A stretch of 32,421 nt of DNA from Spirochaetales bacterium (GTDB lineage: Bacteria; Spirochaetota; Spirochaetia; UBA9216). The stretch spans positions 1 through 32,421 of the forward strand of contig QKCC01000054.1 of NCBI GenBank assembly GCA_003245835.1, read 5' to 3'. This document shows positions 1 through 7,874 of this stretch, piece after piece. The position numbers were made by a program, and so were the translations under genes. Position 1 is the stretch's first letter; every line of letters begins with the position of its first letter. The notes below the pieces were generated by a model. The model made no database searches. It saw only the letters and a list, made by a program, of their open reading frames with translations, and had not been told where the DNA came from.

Positions 1-4
1 AATA

Positions 5-37
5 CCGAAGTGACCGAAAGGTTGCTTCGGTTTTTTT
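5..37 (+). terminator. Rho-independent terminator of a gene upstream of the window
   Basis: An 11-bp stem (5-15 with 20-30, two G-T wobbles at its inner end) closes a GAAA tetraloop and is followed by seven T residues (31-37). This is a textbook intrinsic terminator on the plus strand. The gene it ends lies left of the window. Confidence 0.85.
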
Positions 38-148
38 ATGTGTAATGAAAGGATTTATCCTCTTAAACAACACCGAACCAGCCACAGACCAGGATGGGAA
101 TAACGAGATATTATTCTGCTTTTTGAATCTGATAGTTCAAAAATACGA

Positions 149-168
149 TATCCCCCATACGGGGGATA
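149..168. other. Perfect 8-bp hairpin in the upstream intergenic region
   Basis: TATCCCCC (149-156) pairs perfectly with GGGGGATA (161-168) around a 4-base loop. No T-tract follows on either strand, so it is not a standard terminator. It lies upstream of a TATAAT box (215-220) that probably served the PH-domain gene. The rest of 38-242 shows no gene. The role of the hairpin is unknown. Confidence 0.4.
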
Positions 169-242
169 CCCTCTTCAATCCAATATTGAAATAATACGGT
201 GATTCATCAATATATATAATATACCCGTAAGGAGTCCCCGGC

Positions 243-485
243 TTGATTTATCGGAATGGAACAATGTTCAGGCTCTCACCTGTAAATGCTTTAAATGCAG
301 AAAACAAAGTACTTAACTTCCTCCTGAAAGGTGAAGAAATACACTCAGTTTTTCAGACAGTACATAGCCATGTTTTTTTTACAAACAAGCGTATCATAAC
401 TGCCGGCTTTCAGCACAGAGACGATGAGGCTCCTGATTATTTCTCTATCCCTTACAGTAAAAACCGATGGTCGCTCGGGGCGTAA
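243..485 (+). pseudogene. Truncated bacterial PH-domain protein (remnant)
   Basis: This 80-residue frame starts at TTG with a good AAGGAG ribosome site at 228-233. Its middle, with GEEI, then HVFFTNKRII, then SIPYSK, matches the conserved core of small bacterial PH-domain proteins, which are usually about 120-130 residues. After SIPYSK the expected second half (the strands and C-terminal helix) is missing and the frame stops within six residues. The next bases already belong to the terminator of the facing operon. I therefore read it as a 3'-deleted remnant. It may still be translated, but it would lack about a third of the fold. No function is known to me for the intact family here. Confidence 0.6.
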
Positions 486-493
486 TGGCGGTA

Positions 494-526
494 TAAAAAA
501 ACCGCCTGCCGAATATAGACAGGCGG
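494..526 (-). terminator. Terminator of the dehydrogenase/aminotransferase operon
   Basis: CCGCCTG (502-508) pairs with CAGGCGG (520-526). Read on the minus strand, the hairpin follows the stop codon of the dehydrogenase gene within 10 bases and runs into an uninterrupted T-tract (complement of 494-501). Confidence 0.85.
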
Positions 527-534
527 CTTTAAAG

Positions 535-1755
535 CTATTTGATTCTGTTGTAAACGTACTGATCCACTGTGATACCAAGCTTAGCGGCTTCCTCAAGGTA
601 GTACGACCGTTCGTCTTCACCCAGCGCTTCCGGCGGGAATGCACCTTTCATTGTCATTTTGTTATTCACAAACATCTTTGTGAACAGAAAAGCCGACTGC
701 CCGGTTACATAGGATTCATGTGTAATTCCGGCTTTTCCGAAAGCTTCAGACAAACCGGGTGAATTAACAAAACTGTCTATGCGCGTTTTCTTTCCGTTTT
801 TTACACCTTCAACCCGTACACGAAATGCACCTTCGTCGCTTATCATTCCTTCGTCAAGCACTGCCTTTATTTCATCGGGATATTTGGGCGCCGGCGGGGT
901 AAGCCTTGAAATCAGGTCCATAGGAACAATCCTGGTACCTTTTACCTCGATGGCTTCATCCGAAAGAAGTCCCATCTTATAGAATGCCTCGGCCAGTTCC
1001 AGCGCCGGTCCCCCGTATCTGAAATTAACGAACTTTACCCCTTTCAGGAATTTGTCCGCGAGCAGCCCCATGGTAACCGGTTCTTCATGTTCATGGTCGA
1101 CCGTTCTCCGTTCTCCCAATCCGGGATAATACTCAATCCTTGGTTCGTTGAAGGGTTTGACAAATTTGAACTTTCCGTTCTCGTACCGAATCGGGTCAGC
1201 TGCCATATCGCCGAAAGCAGTTGCCGGTGACCACCAGAACGGGATGAACTTTTGGGACCATACAGCGTCGTAGACGGTGATTTCGATACTTTCGCAGCTG
1301 TCAAGCTGTTCAACCGCGCCCCTGGTAACTACATCAGCAAGTCCGGGCGAAGAGCCGGTGTTGATGATAGCGGTGAGTCCCTTTTTTTTGAATTTTTCAT
1401 CATATCCAAGAGAACGCTCAACCGCCTCTACAAATCCGAGATCAGCGACAGGACCTGAAGCCATATCCTGATAACACGCACCTGCCTGCAGGGCTGCTTC
1501 CATCACATTAACATTAAAATCCGGGGCAAGACCGTTTACTATCAGTTCCGCACCGTCTGCTGCTGCCACAATTTCAGAAATATTTCGGGCGTTAACCCGC
1601 CTGCCCTTTGCCTTCGAAAGGGTGGTTTCCATTTCACGAACAGCCGCCTCATCATAATCAGCACATATTATTTCTTCTATCGCGGGCTCTTCATTAAGCC
1701 TTTTCGCGATGGTGCTTCCCTGGGCACCTACCCCAATCACCATGACCTTTTTCAT
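535..1755 (-). CDS. Saccharopine dehydrogenase-family NAD(P)-dependent oxidoreductase
   Basis: This 406-residue cytosolic enzyme opens with a Rossmann motif (VIGVGAQG, residues 6-13) and an acidic residue after the second strand (ICAD), suggesting a preference for NAD. A GSSPGLADV stretch near residue 145 and a C-terminal GAFPPE segment are shared with saccharopine dehydrogenase and lysine 6-dehydrogenase relatives. Family members oxidise or form a secondary amine or amino group on an amino acid. The ATG has a GAGGAG ribosome site 7 bases upstream. The gene sits 40 bases after the class III aminotransferase and was probably transcribed with it. Together with the Lrp regulator and the symporter it suggests breakdown of an imported amino acid, perhaps lysine or ornithine, but the substrate is an inference. 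Carboxynorspermidine dehydrogenase is a less likely alternative, since no decarboxylase is nearby. Confidence 0.8.
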   Translation of the reverse strand: MKKVMVIGVGAQGSTIAKRLNEEPAIEEIICADYDEAAVREMETTLSKAKGRRVNARNISEIVAAADGAELIVNGLAPDFNVNVMEAALQAGACYQDMASGPVADLGFVEAVERSLGYDEKFKKKGLTAIINTGSSPGLADVVTRGAVEQLDSCESIEITVYDAVWSQKFIPFWWSPATAFGDMAADPIRYENGKFKFVKPFNEPRIEYYPGLGERRTVDHEHEEPVTMGLLADKFLKGVKFVNFRYGGPALELAEAFYKMGLLSDEAIEVKGTRIVPMDLISRLTPPAPKYPDEIKAVLDEGMISDEGAFRVRVEGVKNGKKTRIDSFVNSPGLSEAFGKAGITHESYVTGQSAFLFTKMFVNNKMTMKGAFPPEALGEDERSYYLEEAAKLGITVDQYVYNRIK

Positions 1756-1795
1756 TTTATTCTCCTCAGCGATTAATCAGAAGTTAAATCCGATC

Positions 1796-3193
1796 TTACA
1801 GAACTCCGTTTGTATACCAGGGATGTTCGAATTTGAGGTTATTCTTTTCAACCTTATGCATGGCTTCCTCAACTATCGTAAGACCTTTCTCCAGCACATC
1901 CTCATCCACCGTAAGCGGAGGATACATCCTAATTCTGGCCTCTGAGTCCCATATGAACCAGGCCCCCATATCCAGAGCTTCGCTCGCAACAGCAAAAGCA
2001 ATATCTTCATCCGGCTTTCCGGTATCTTTATCAATTATTGAAGCGCCAAGCAGGAACCCGAGTCCCCTTGACTGGCCGACAATCCCGAACATATCAGGCC
2101 ACTTGTTCATCCTTTCTATTACCTTTTTCCCGAGCCTGGCGGTTCTTTCAACAAGTTTGTCCCGTTCCATGATTTCAAGCGTCTTAATAGCTGCAGCACA
2201 TCCGGAGGGAGTTCCTGCGAAGGTGCTTCCTGAATGCCCTTCGTTATGGCTGAGCACCTCATCGGTTGCCTGAACTGCAGCAATCGGCTCTATTCCGCCG
2301 GTAATATGCTTCCCGATAACCAGAATATCGCAGTCGGCATGCATGTGTTCGATTGCCCACATCTTTCCGCTTCTTCCCATTCCGGCCAGAACCTCATCCG
2401 AGATCAGTAGCCAGCCGTATTTATCAGCCATTTTTCGCAGAGCAGGAATAAAACTCTCGTGGGGAATCCAGTTTCCGCCTTCCGACAGAATTGGTTCCAT
2501 CAGAATACCCGCTATGGAATCCGGATCTGCAACCGATTTAAGAACAAATTCCTCAATGTACCAGAGCACATACTGGGTATACTGCTCAAACTGCATTCCG
2601 GCAGGGATATCATAACTTATAGGAAACGGAACCGTTATTACACCGCCCCGCCAGGCTTCAAAACCTTTCCTTCGATGCGCACCCCTGTTGCTTCCGAGCA
2701 TACGGGCCCCTATGCTGTCACCGTGGAACTGCCCTTCAAATGTGATAATCAGGGGCCGTCCCGTATAGGCTATGGCGTAACTCACCGCTGCCTCGGCAGC
2801 TTCAGTTCCGGATATTTCAAAATTAACCCTGGTCAGTTTATTTCCTTCATTGGGTGAGAATTCGACGAGTCTTTCGGCGAGGTCATATCTTAGAGGATGC
2901 TCATATACAAAGCCGTACTGATTCATGGCGACAGATACTGCTTCAATTATTTCGGGGTTCCTGTTTCCAACAGGATTTGAGGCCCAGCCGGCATGAAAAT
3001 CTATTATCCTGTTGCCGTCGGCGTCAATGATATAATCCCCGTCGCTTCCGACGTTGATCATCTGCGGCGATAGTTTTATACGCCTGTTCCTGAGTTTTGC
3101 GGCTTCTTCTTCAAAAGACGCCCCCCCTTTAAAAAGTTTTGGCCCCTTTTTTAAAACCTCAAGGCTTTTAGGTCCCGGCAGATTCATATTCAT
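1796..3193 (-). CDS. Class III PLP-dependent aminotransferase
   Basis: This 465-residue protein has the fold-type I class III (ornithine/GABA/lysine aminotransferase) pattern. SGTEAAEAA near residue 128 contacts the cofactor phosphate, ISDEVLAG supplies Asp266 for the pyridine nitrogen, and Lys295 in the GKHITGG segment is the Schiff-base lysine. The N-terminal LPGPKS element recalls archaeal GABA-aminotransferase-like enzymes, some of which are amino-acid racemases, so racemase activity cannot be excluded. I chose the ATG at 3193 rather than the TTG one codon upstream because AGGAGG lies 8 bases before it. It heads the operon with the saccharopine-dehydrogenase homologue and has its own strong promoter. 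The likely role is removal or inversion of the amino group of the amino acid brought in by the symporter. Confidence 0.88.
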   Translation of the reverse strand: MNMNLPGPKSLEVLKKGPKLFKGGASFEEEAAKLRNRRIKLSPQMINVGSDGDYIIDADGNRIIDFHAGWASNPVGNRNPEIIEAVSVAMNQYGFVYEHPLRYDLAERLVEFSPNEGNKLTRVNFEISGTEAAEAAVSYAIAYTGRPLIITFEGQFHGDSIGARMLGSNRGAHRRKGFEAWRGGVITVPFPISYDIPAGMQFEQYTQYVLWYIEEFVLKSVADPDSIAGILMEPILSEGGNWIPHESFIPALRKMADKYGWLLISDEVLAGMGRSGKMWAIEHMHADCDILVIGKHITGGIEPIAAVQATDEVLSHNEGHSGSTFAGTPSGCAAAIKTLEIMERDKLVERTARLGKKVIERMNKWPDMFGIVGQSRGLGFLLGASIIDKDTGKPDEDIAFAVASEALDMGAWFIWDSEARIRMYPPLTVDEDVLEKGLTIVEEAMHKVEKNNLKFEHPWYTNGVL

Positions 3194-3239
3194 CAATATC
3201 GCCTCCTACATACAATCTCGATATTCGAAGTATTAAACA

Positions 3240-3268
3240 ATATTATTGCTGTATTTAGTGATTGTCAA
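3240..3268 (-). promoter_or_regulatory. Sigma-70 promoter of the aminotransferase operon
   Basis: On the minus strand TTGACA (complement of 3263-3268) is separated by exactly 17 bases from TATAAT-like TAATAT (complement of 3240-3245), about 45 bases before the aminotransferase ATG. Confidence 0.75.
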
Positions 3269-3308
3269 TGAATTATTAACGAATATAGTTAAAAGAATCT
3301 AAAACTGT

Positions 3309-3329
3309 AAAAAAGGAGCTTCTGACTCC
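3309..3329 (-). terminator. Weak terminator after the Lrp-family gene
   Basis: A 5-bp stem (3315-3319 with 3325-3329, one G-T pair) is followed on the minus strand by six T residues (complement of 3309-3314), 12 bases past the Lrp stop codon. The stem is short, so leakage into the aminotransferase operon is possible. Confidence 0.5.
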
Positions 3330-3340
3330 AGCCAGGAATG

Positions 3341-3841
3341 CTATTCGTCCGGTTCTTCCTCGCACAGGTTTTCTTCAAATATTGTTCCCCACGAGTAGTT
3401 ATCCTTTTCATAGTTAACGATTATAGATGTCTGTGTCTGAATAATACCTTCAATATTATGTATTTGATCATAGATTAATGTGCGAAGCTCATTCATGTCC
3501 CTGACAATAAAATCCATGTCAATATCGGCACTTCCTGTCATCAGGGCAACATATGTAATCGATTTTATATTCTGCAGCTTCTCAATTATATTCTTCATTT
3601 CCTTTACATTGACAAGCAGCTTAATATTGCCGACGACTCCGAAACCAAGCCTTGACGGATCACTTACAGCGACTATCTGAATGATCCCCTTTTTAATCAG
3701 GGCCTGAGCGCGGGTTCTGATGGTTGCCTCAGAGATATTCAATTTTTCTGCAATTTTTGTGTATGCCATTCTACCGTCTTTCTGCAGAAAACATATTATT
3801 TTGGAATCAATTTCATCAAAATCAACGTTTGCTCTATTCAT
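3341..3841 (-). CDS. Lrp/AsnC-family transcriptional regulator
   Basis: The 166-residue protein has an N-terminal winged helix-turn-helix (DEIDSKIICFLQKDGR, then IAEKLNISEATIRTR). A C-terminal RAM domain follows, with VGNIKLLV, the ligand-pocket loop MTGSADIDMDF and a late YEKDN segment. Lrp-family proteins bind DNA as octamers and sense amino acids. The ATG at 3841 was chosen over an ATG 12 codons upstream because AAGGA lies about 10 bases before it, while the upstream one has no ribosome site and adds non-conserved residues. It lies between the amino-acid enzymes and the divergent symporter and is the obvious candidate regulator of both. A GAATATAGTT element occurs near both promoters. The C-terminal tail is acidic (EENLCEEEPDE). 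Confidence 0.9.
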   Translation of the reverse strand: MNRANVDFDEIDSKIICFLQKDGRMAYTKIAEKLNISEATIRTRAQALIKKGIIQIVAVSDPSRLGFGVVGNIKLLVNVKEMKNIIEKLQNIKSITYVALMTGSADIDMDFIVRDMNELRTLIYDQIHNIEGIIQTQTSIIVNYEKDNYSWGTIFEENLCEEEPDE

Positions 3842-3928
3842 ATTAAGTTCATCCTTTTCCTGATTATACCATAACACATAATAGTACTCAGCCGCCCAGG
3901 AATCAACAGGCTGCCGGACAATTATACT

Positions 3929-3957
3929 TTGATTTTCGATAAATTTATAGTTATATT
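3929..3957 (+). promoter_or_regulatory. Possible distal promoter of the symporter gene
   Basis: TTGATT (3929-3934), a 17-base spacer, and TATATT (3952-3957). The surroundings are AT-rich, so a chance match is possible. It lies in the divergent Lrp/symporter spacer. Confidence 0.4.
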
Positions 3958-4000
3958 ACACGAATTACATTAATTTTTATGATGTATTATTTGAATATAG

Positions 4001-4029
4001 TTGCGATGTTAAAATATGCGTGTTACAAT
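4001..4029 (+). promoter_or_regulatory. Proximal promoter of the symporter gene
   Basis: TTGCGA (4001-4006), a 17-base spacer, and TACAAT (4024-4029), placing the transcript start near 4036, about 15 bases before the AGGAGG ribosome site at 4051-4056. The GAATATAGTT element at 3993-4002 overlaps the -35 box. Confidence 0.6.
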
Positions 4030-4064
4030 TTCCATAATCTTATCAATATCAGGAGGAACAGTTT

Positions 4065-5699
4065 ATGGAACAAGTCTATGAGCATGGCAACTGGGTTATT
4101 TTCGGTGTAGGCATTTATATGCTGATCATGCTTTACATTGGTTATGTAGCTTCCAAGAAGGTATCCGCGACTGCAGATTATGTTGTAGCAGGCCGCAGAC
4201 TAAATCTATTTTTAGCGACAGGAACTATGCTTGCGACCTGGTTCGGGGCCGGAACAGCCATGGGAGGAGCGGGTAACGCTTATCTGTTCGGTAACCAGGG
4301 AGTAATTTTTGATCCCTGGAGTTCGGTTGTCTGTCTGGTGATTCTTGCACTATTTTTTGCGAAGCTGATGCGCCGGGGCAGATACCTGACCATAGCCGAT
4401 CTGTTCCATCTTCGGTATGGAAAGACAATGGGTCTTATGTCGGTTGTGACTCTGGCAATAAGCGAGATGGGCTGGCTCGGATCACAGCTTGTAGCCTTTG
4501 GAACTATTATTCACTTTTTTACCGGTATGCCGCTGCTGCTTGCCATAGCCATTTCAACCTTGATTGTAACAATATATACCTATGCCGGAGGAATGTGGGC
4601 CGTATCAATCACGGATGTCTTCCAGATGATTATCGTCATTGCCGGACTTATTCTTCTTCTTGTAATCGCAGTACCAAAAATCGGCGGATGGGGTTCGATT
4701 TTCTCCAACAGTCCTGACGGAAACTGGAGCGGAATCAACCAGTGGTCATTCTTCTATACGCCTGAATCAGCCGCCGACCCGGAAATCGGAAATGCCGGCT
4801 ACTTCTTCTATACAGGCCACAAGGGTATTTTCTACGCCCTGGCTGCCTGGCTTTCACTCGGGTTCGGAGCTTTGACAGCCCAGGACACACAGCAGAGACT
4901 GCTGTCCGCAAAGGATGAAAAAACCAGTGCATTGTCAACATTATTTGCTGCCGGCGGATACGTCGTGTTCGGTATGATGCCTGTAATAGCTGGTATGCTG
5001 TACTACAGAATAAATCCCGACCTCAGTGTTGATGACGCGATGAGCAAGATCCTTCTGCTTATGTCAGTCAAATACCTTCCGACAATAGCGACGGTAATTT
5101 TTGTCAGCGCACTTGTTGCAGCACTTATGTCGTCCGCTGACAGTGCAATCCTCGCAGCTTCGTCCGTCATCGGCTATAACGGCTATAAGCTCATAAAGCC
5201 TGACGTCAGCGATGCAAAGACATTAAAACTTACAAAACTGATGGTACCGACAGTCACGATTGTTTCTCTTGTTCTGGCCCTATGGTTCCAGGTTATCTTC
5301 AACCTGATGGTTATCGCCTGGACCCTGCTTCTGGTTTCACTCTTTCCATCCTATATTGCCGGTTATTTCTGGAAGAAAGCAAACAGAAACGGAGCAATAG
5401 CATCATATTTCGGAGGAATGGTTACGTGGATTCTGGCATTCCTCGCCTACCTTCCTGCCACTAAAGAGGCAAACACCGATGTTATACCCGGAGTGACTGG
5501 TGTTTATTGGGACTGGGCCATGTGGGACTCACTTTACATTGCCTCCATTTGGGGTTTAATCGGCGCTTTTGTAGCCCTGATCGTAGTATCCCTGGCCACA
5601 CAGAAGAAGAACGCACCGCTTCCTCTGGTGGATATCGACGGGAATCCTATGGCGATCAAAAACTGGACTATTTTCAGCGGCTTCAAGAATAAGGGCTGA
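4065..5699 (+). CDS. Sodium:solute symporter (SSS family)
   Basis: This 544-residue membrane protein has roughly 13 predicted hydrophobic segments spread through its length. Early landmarks are SADYVVAGR-type residues after the first helix (TADYVVAGRRLN) and WFGAGTAMGG in the second. A mid-protein SSADSAILAASS stretch matches the sodium-site helix of SSS carriers (PutP/PanF/SGLT type). The family takes up amino acids, sugars, vitamins or carboxylates with sodium. Divergence from an Lrp gene and from amino-acid enzymes favours an amino-acid or derived amine as substrate, but sequence alone does not settle this. The ribosome site is AGGAGG 8 bases before the ATG, and a strong terminator follows, so it is a single-gene transcript. 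Confidence 0.9.
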   Translation: MEQVYEHGNWVIFGVGIYMLIMLYIGYVASKKVSATADYVVAGRRLNLFLATGTMLATWFGAGTAMGGAGNAYLFGNQGVIFDPWSSVVCLVILALFFAKLMRRGRYLTIADLFHLRYGKTMGLMSVVTLAISEMGWLGSQLVAFGTIIHFFTGMPLLLAIAISTLIVTIYTYAGGMWAVSITDVFQMIIVIAGLILLLVIAVPKIGGWGSIFSNSPDGNWSGINQWSFFYTPESAADPEIGNAGYFFYTGHKGIFYALAAWLSLGFGALTAQDTQQRLLSAKDEKTSALSTLFAAGGYVVFGMMPVIAGMLYYRINPDLSVDDAMSKILLLMSVKYLPTIATVIFVSALVAALMSSADSAILAASSVIGYNGYKLIKPDVSDAKTLKLTKLMVPTVTIVSLVLALWFQVIFNLMVIAWTLLLVSLFPSYIAGYFWKKANRNGAIASYFGGMVTWILAFLAYLPATKEANTDVIPGVTGVYWDWAMWDSLYIASIWGLIGAFVALIVVSLATQKKNAPLPLVDIDGNPMAIKNWTIFSGFKNKG

Positions 5700-5740
5700 A
5701 ACACTCTCTTCAGGGACAACAAAAAGAGGTTTAACCTCAC

Positions 5741-5778
5741 AGCGCGGGGACTTCGCTCATAGGTTCCCGCGCTTTTTT
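5741..5778 (+). terminator. Strong terminator after the symporter gene
   Basis: A 13-bp stem (5741-5753 with 5761-5773, two wobbles), a 7-base loop and six T residues (5773-5778). Confidence 0.9.
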
Positions 5779-5980
5779 ATTATAAGCGGTTCGTCCTGAT
5801 CATCCGGCTGTCTTCATCCTGAACGGCGCCGCTGGTAACAACCGCATTTGAAACATCACCCACCCTTTCCTCGCCTTCGGGGGCTTAATTTTCAAGTAAC
5901 TGTTTTAATGCAGCCGACCGAAAAGGTCGACCTGACTTTGCTGCCGTTGCCTATTGATTAATCCATTTTTTTGTTATATA
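5779..5980. other. Noncoding stretch between symporter terminator and MarR gene
   Basis: The gap 5700-6020 holds the symporter terminator at its left and the MarR promoter/operator at its right. Between them I see no gene with a ribosome site, no strong stem with a T-tract and no RNA gene. A -35-like TTGATT at 5954-5959 and TATATA at 5975-5980 (15-base spacer) may be the MarR promoter. Confidence 0.45.
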
Positions 5981-5994
5981 CGTAGCATGCTACG
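5981..5994. promoter_or_regulatory. Probable MarR operator (perfect 14-bp palindrome)
   Basis: CGTAGCATGCTACG is a perfect palindrome directly after a TATATA box and 26 bases before the MarR start codon. MarR dimers usually bind palindromes of this kind overlapping their own promoter, so negative autoregulation of the MarR-MATE operon is likely. The link to this particular protein is inferred from position. Confidence 0.6.
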
Positions 5995-6020
5995 CATATT
6001 CATAATACCGGAGCGTAAAT

Positions 6021-6458
6021 ATGAAAGAACAGGACCTAGGTTTTCTTGTACACGTTATTGCAAACCACATACACAGGAATGTAAACCGCGAGATGGAGCA
6101 ATTCGGCATCACCAGCAGACAGGGGAAATTCCTCGGCTACCTGAATGATCACAAGGGACATAATGTCAGTCAGAAAGAACTGCAGAATTATTTTGATATT
6201 ACCCACCCCACAACCGTAGGTATTGTACAGAGACTTGAAGCAAAGGGCTTTGTCCGTACCCGTATTGATGAAAAAGATAAACGGTCCAGAATCGTCGAAC
6301 TGACTGCAGGTGAACAAAAGATCCATAAAGCCATGATAATGCTGAGGGCTAAAACAGAGAAGGAGCTTTTCAACGGCTTCAGTACTGAAGAACGGGAACA
6401 GCTCATCAACCTGCTGCTGCGGGTATACAGAAACACCTCCGGCGAACCTATCAAATAA
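6021..6458 (+). CDS. MarR-family transcriptional regulator
   Basis: The 145-residue protein is all-helical with a central winged helix-turn-helix. VSQKELQNYFDITHPT followed by VGIVQRLEAKGFV forms the recognition helix region at about residues 52-77. The wing follows, with the family's typical DEKDKRS. The ATG is preceded by GGAG at 7 bases. It lies 13 bases upstream of a MATE pump, and a perfect palindrome stands in front of it. This is the usual layout for a repressor released by a toxic small molecule that the pump exports. The inducer is unknown. Confidence 0.9.
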   Translation: MKEQDLGFLVHVIANHIHRNVNREMEQFGITSRQGKFLGYLNDHKGHNVSQKELQNYFDITHPTTVGIVQRLEAKGFVRTRIDEKDKRSRIVELTAGEQKIHKAMIMLRAKTEKELFNGFSTEEREQLINLLLRVYRNTSGEPIK

Positions 6459-6471
6459 GGAAATTAATTAT

Positions 6472-7845
6472 ATGGGACTTGATCGATCGATTTTTGAAAG
6501 CATGCCCGTTCCCCGGGCGATTCTGAAAAGTGCAGTTCCGGCCATTCTCGGAATGGTTGTTACCCTTATTTATAACATAGCTGATACCTATTTTATCGGG
6601 CAGACCGGAAACCCGCTGCAGGTTGCAGCCGTCTCGCTTGCAATGCCTGTTTTTCTGCTCTTTATGGCTACAGGCAACCTTATCGGAATAGGCGGAACAT
6701 CGGTCATCTCAAGATCTCTCGGTGCAAAGCGGAACGAACATGCAAGACATGTCTCAGCTTTCTGCTTCTACTCGTCAATTATACTCGGAATAGTCTTTGC
6801 ACTCATATTCTGGCTTACGATGCCTTTTATCCTTGAAATAATAGGGGCCAGTCCTGAAACAATCGAGTATGCGCGGCAGTACCTGATGATAGTAGCCCCG
6901 AGCGCCCCCTTCGTAGTCCTTTCTGTATCTTTCAGCAATATCGTCCGGGCTGAAGGAAAATCGAAGGAGGCAATGATGGGCGTAACAATCGGTACAATCG
7001 TCAACATCGTGCTCGATCCGATTATGATTCTGAAAATGGATATGGGAGTCGGCGGAGCGGCGCTGGCCACACTTATAGGCAATGCCGCATCATCGGTTTA
7101 TTACATGTACTACCTGCTTCGCCGAAGCGCAGCCCTGTCCATAGCTCCGGCAGACTTCCGCATCAGGGACGGCGTTCTGCGAGGCGTCTTCGCAATAGGG
7201 ATTCCCGCCGCGCTGAACTCGGTGCTGATGAGCGCCTCGAACATACTTATGAACAATTATCTGGCCGGGTACGGCGATATCCAGATCGCAGCAATGGGTG
7301 TGGCAATGAAGGTCTTCATGATCGTGATAATGCTTCAAATCGGCCTCGGAGTGGGTGTACAGCCCCTGCTCGGCTACAGTTTCGGCGCAAGGGATTATTC
7401 CCGCTTCAGATCGATTATGAAATATTCGATTATTTACTCGGTATTGCTTGGGACCTTCCTGACCCTTGTATGCCGGCTTGGAGCAGGATTTCTTGTCAGA
7501 AGCTTCATAGATTCGGAGGAACTATACGGGTTCGGAGTCCGTTTTGTCAAAGCGCTTCTGGTGGCAGGTCCAATTGTCGGAATCATGTTTGTGCTCATGA
7601 ACTCAATCCAGGCTATGGGAGCCGCCCGGGAATCATTGATTTTATCGCTGAGCCGTCAGGGAATAGTCTTTGTACCTTTTTTGATAATAATGAACCATGT
7701 ATTCGGCTTATACGGAATTATATATTCCCTGCCTGCCGCCGATGTTTTCACACTTTTTCTTGCATGGCTTCTTTATACGGTTATTGTCAAACGCGCCATG
7801 AGGCAGCAGCCGTCGCCTGAGGAAACGCTACACACGACGGGATAG
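6472..7845 (+). CDS. MATE-family multidrug/sodium efflux protein
   Basis: This 457-residue membrane protein has about 12 hydrophobic helices in two similar halves. The first half has the family signature around IYNIADTYFIGQTGN and the acidic/polar ADT turn. The repeat begins near residue 235 with IGIPAALNSVLMS. Close relatives are the NorM/DinF/VmrA-type efflux pumps, which expel cationic drugs or metabolites against sodium or protons. AAGGAA precedes the ATG. It is the second gene of the MarR operon and has no clear terminator, only a short palindrome shared with the convergent kinase gene. Confidence 0.9.
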   Translation: MGLDRSIFESMPVPRAILKSAVPAILGMVVTLIYNIADTYFIGQTGNPLQVAAVSLAMPVFLLFMATGNLIGIGGTSVISRSLGAKRNEHARHVSAFCFYSSIILGIVFALIFWLTMPFILEIIGASPETIEYARQYLMIVAPSAPFVVLSVSFSNIVRAEGKSKEAMMGVTIGTIVNIVLDPIMILKMDMGVGGAALATLIGNAASSVYYMYYLLRRSAALSIAPADFRIRDGVLRGVFAIGIPAALNSVLMSASNILMNNYLAGYGDIQIAAMGVAMKVFMIVIMLQIGLGVGVQPLLGYSFGARDYSRFRSIMKYSIIYSVLLGTFLTLVCRLGAGFLVRSFIDSEELYGFGVRFVKALLVAGPIVGIMFVLMNSIQAMGAARESLILSLSRQGIVFVPFLIIMNHVFGLYGIIYSLPAADVFTLFLAWLLYTVIVKRAMRQQPSPEETLHTTG

Positions 7846-7860
7846 GCTGTTTCCGTTTCA

Positions 7861-7874
7861 GAGCAGCGCTGCTC
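7861..7874. other. Perfect palindrome between convergent MATE and ROK genes
   Basis: GAGCAGCGCTGCTC can fold as a 5-bp hairpin with a GCGC loop. It overlaps the last bases of the ROK gene. No T-tract follows in either direction, so it is at best a weak or factor-assisted end signal for both converging transcripts. Confidence 0.35.

Noticed and set aside
149-168. Hairpin considered as a riboswitch or terminator
   Set aside because: It is isolated, with no T-tract and no recognisable aptamer around it, so only the hairpin is reported.
1833-2273. Open frame of 146 codons antisense to the aminotransferase
   Set aside because: The minus-strand frame encodes an unmistakable class III aminotransferase, so this is a shadow.
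7861-7874. Palindrome considered as a regulator binding site
   Set aside because: It lies between two converging gene ends, away from any promoter.
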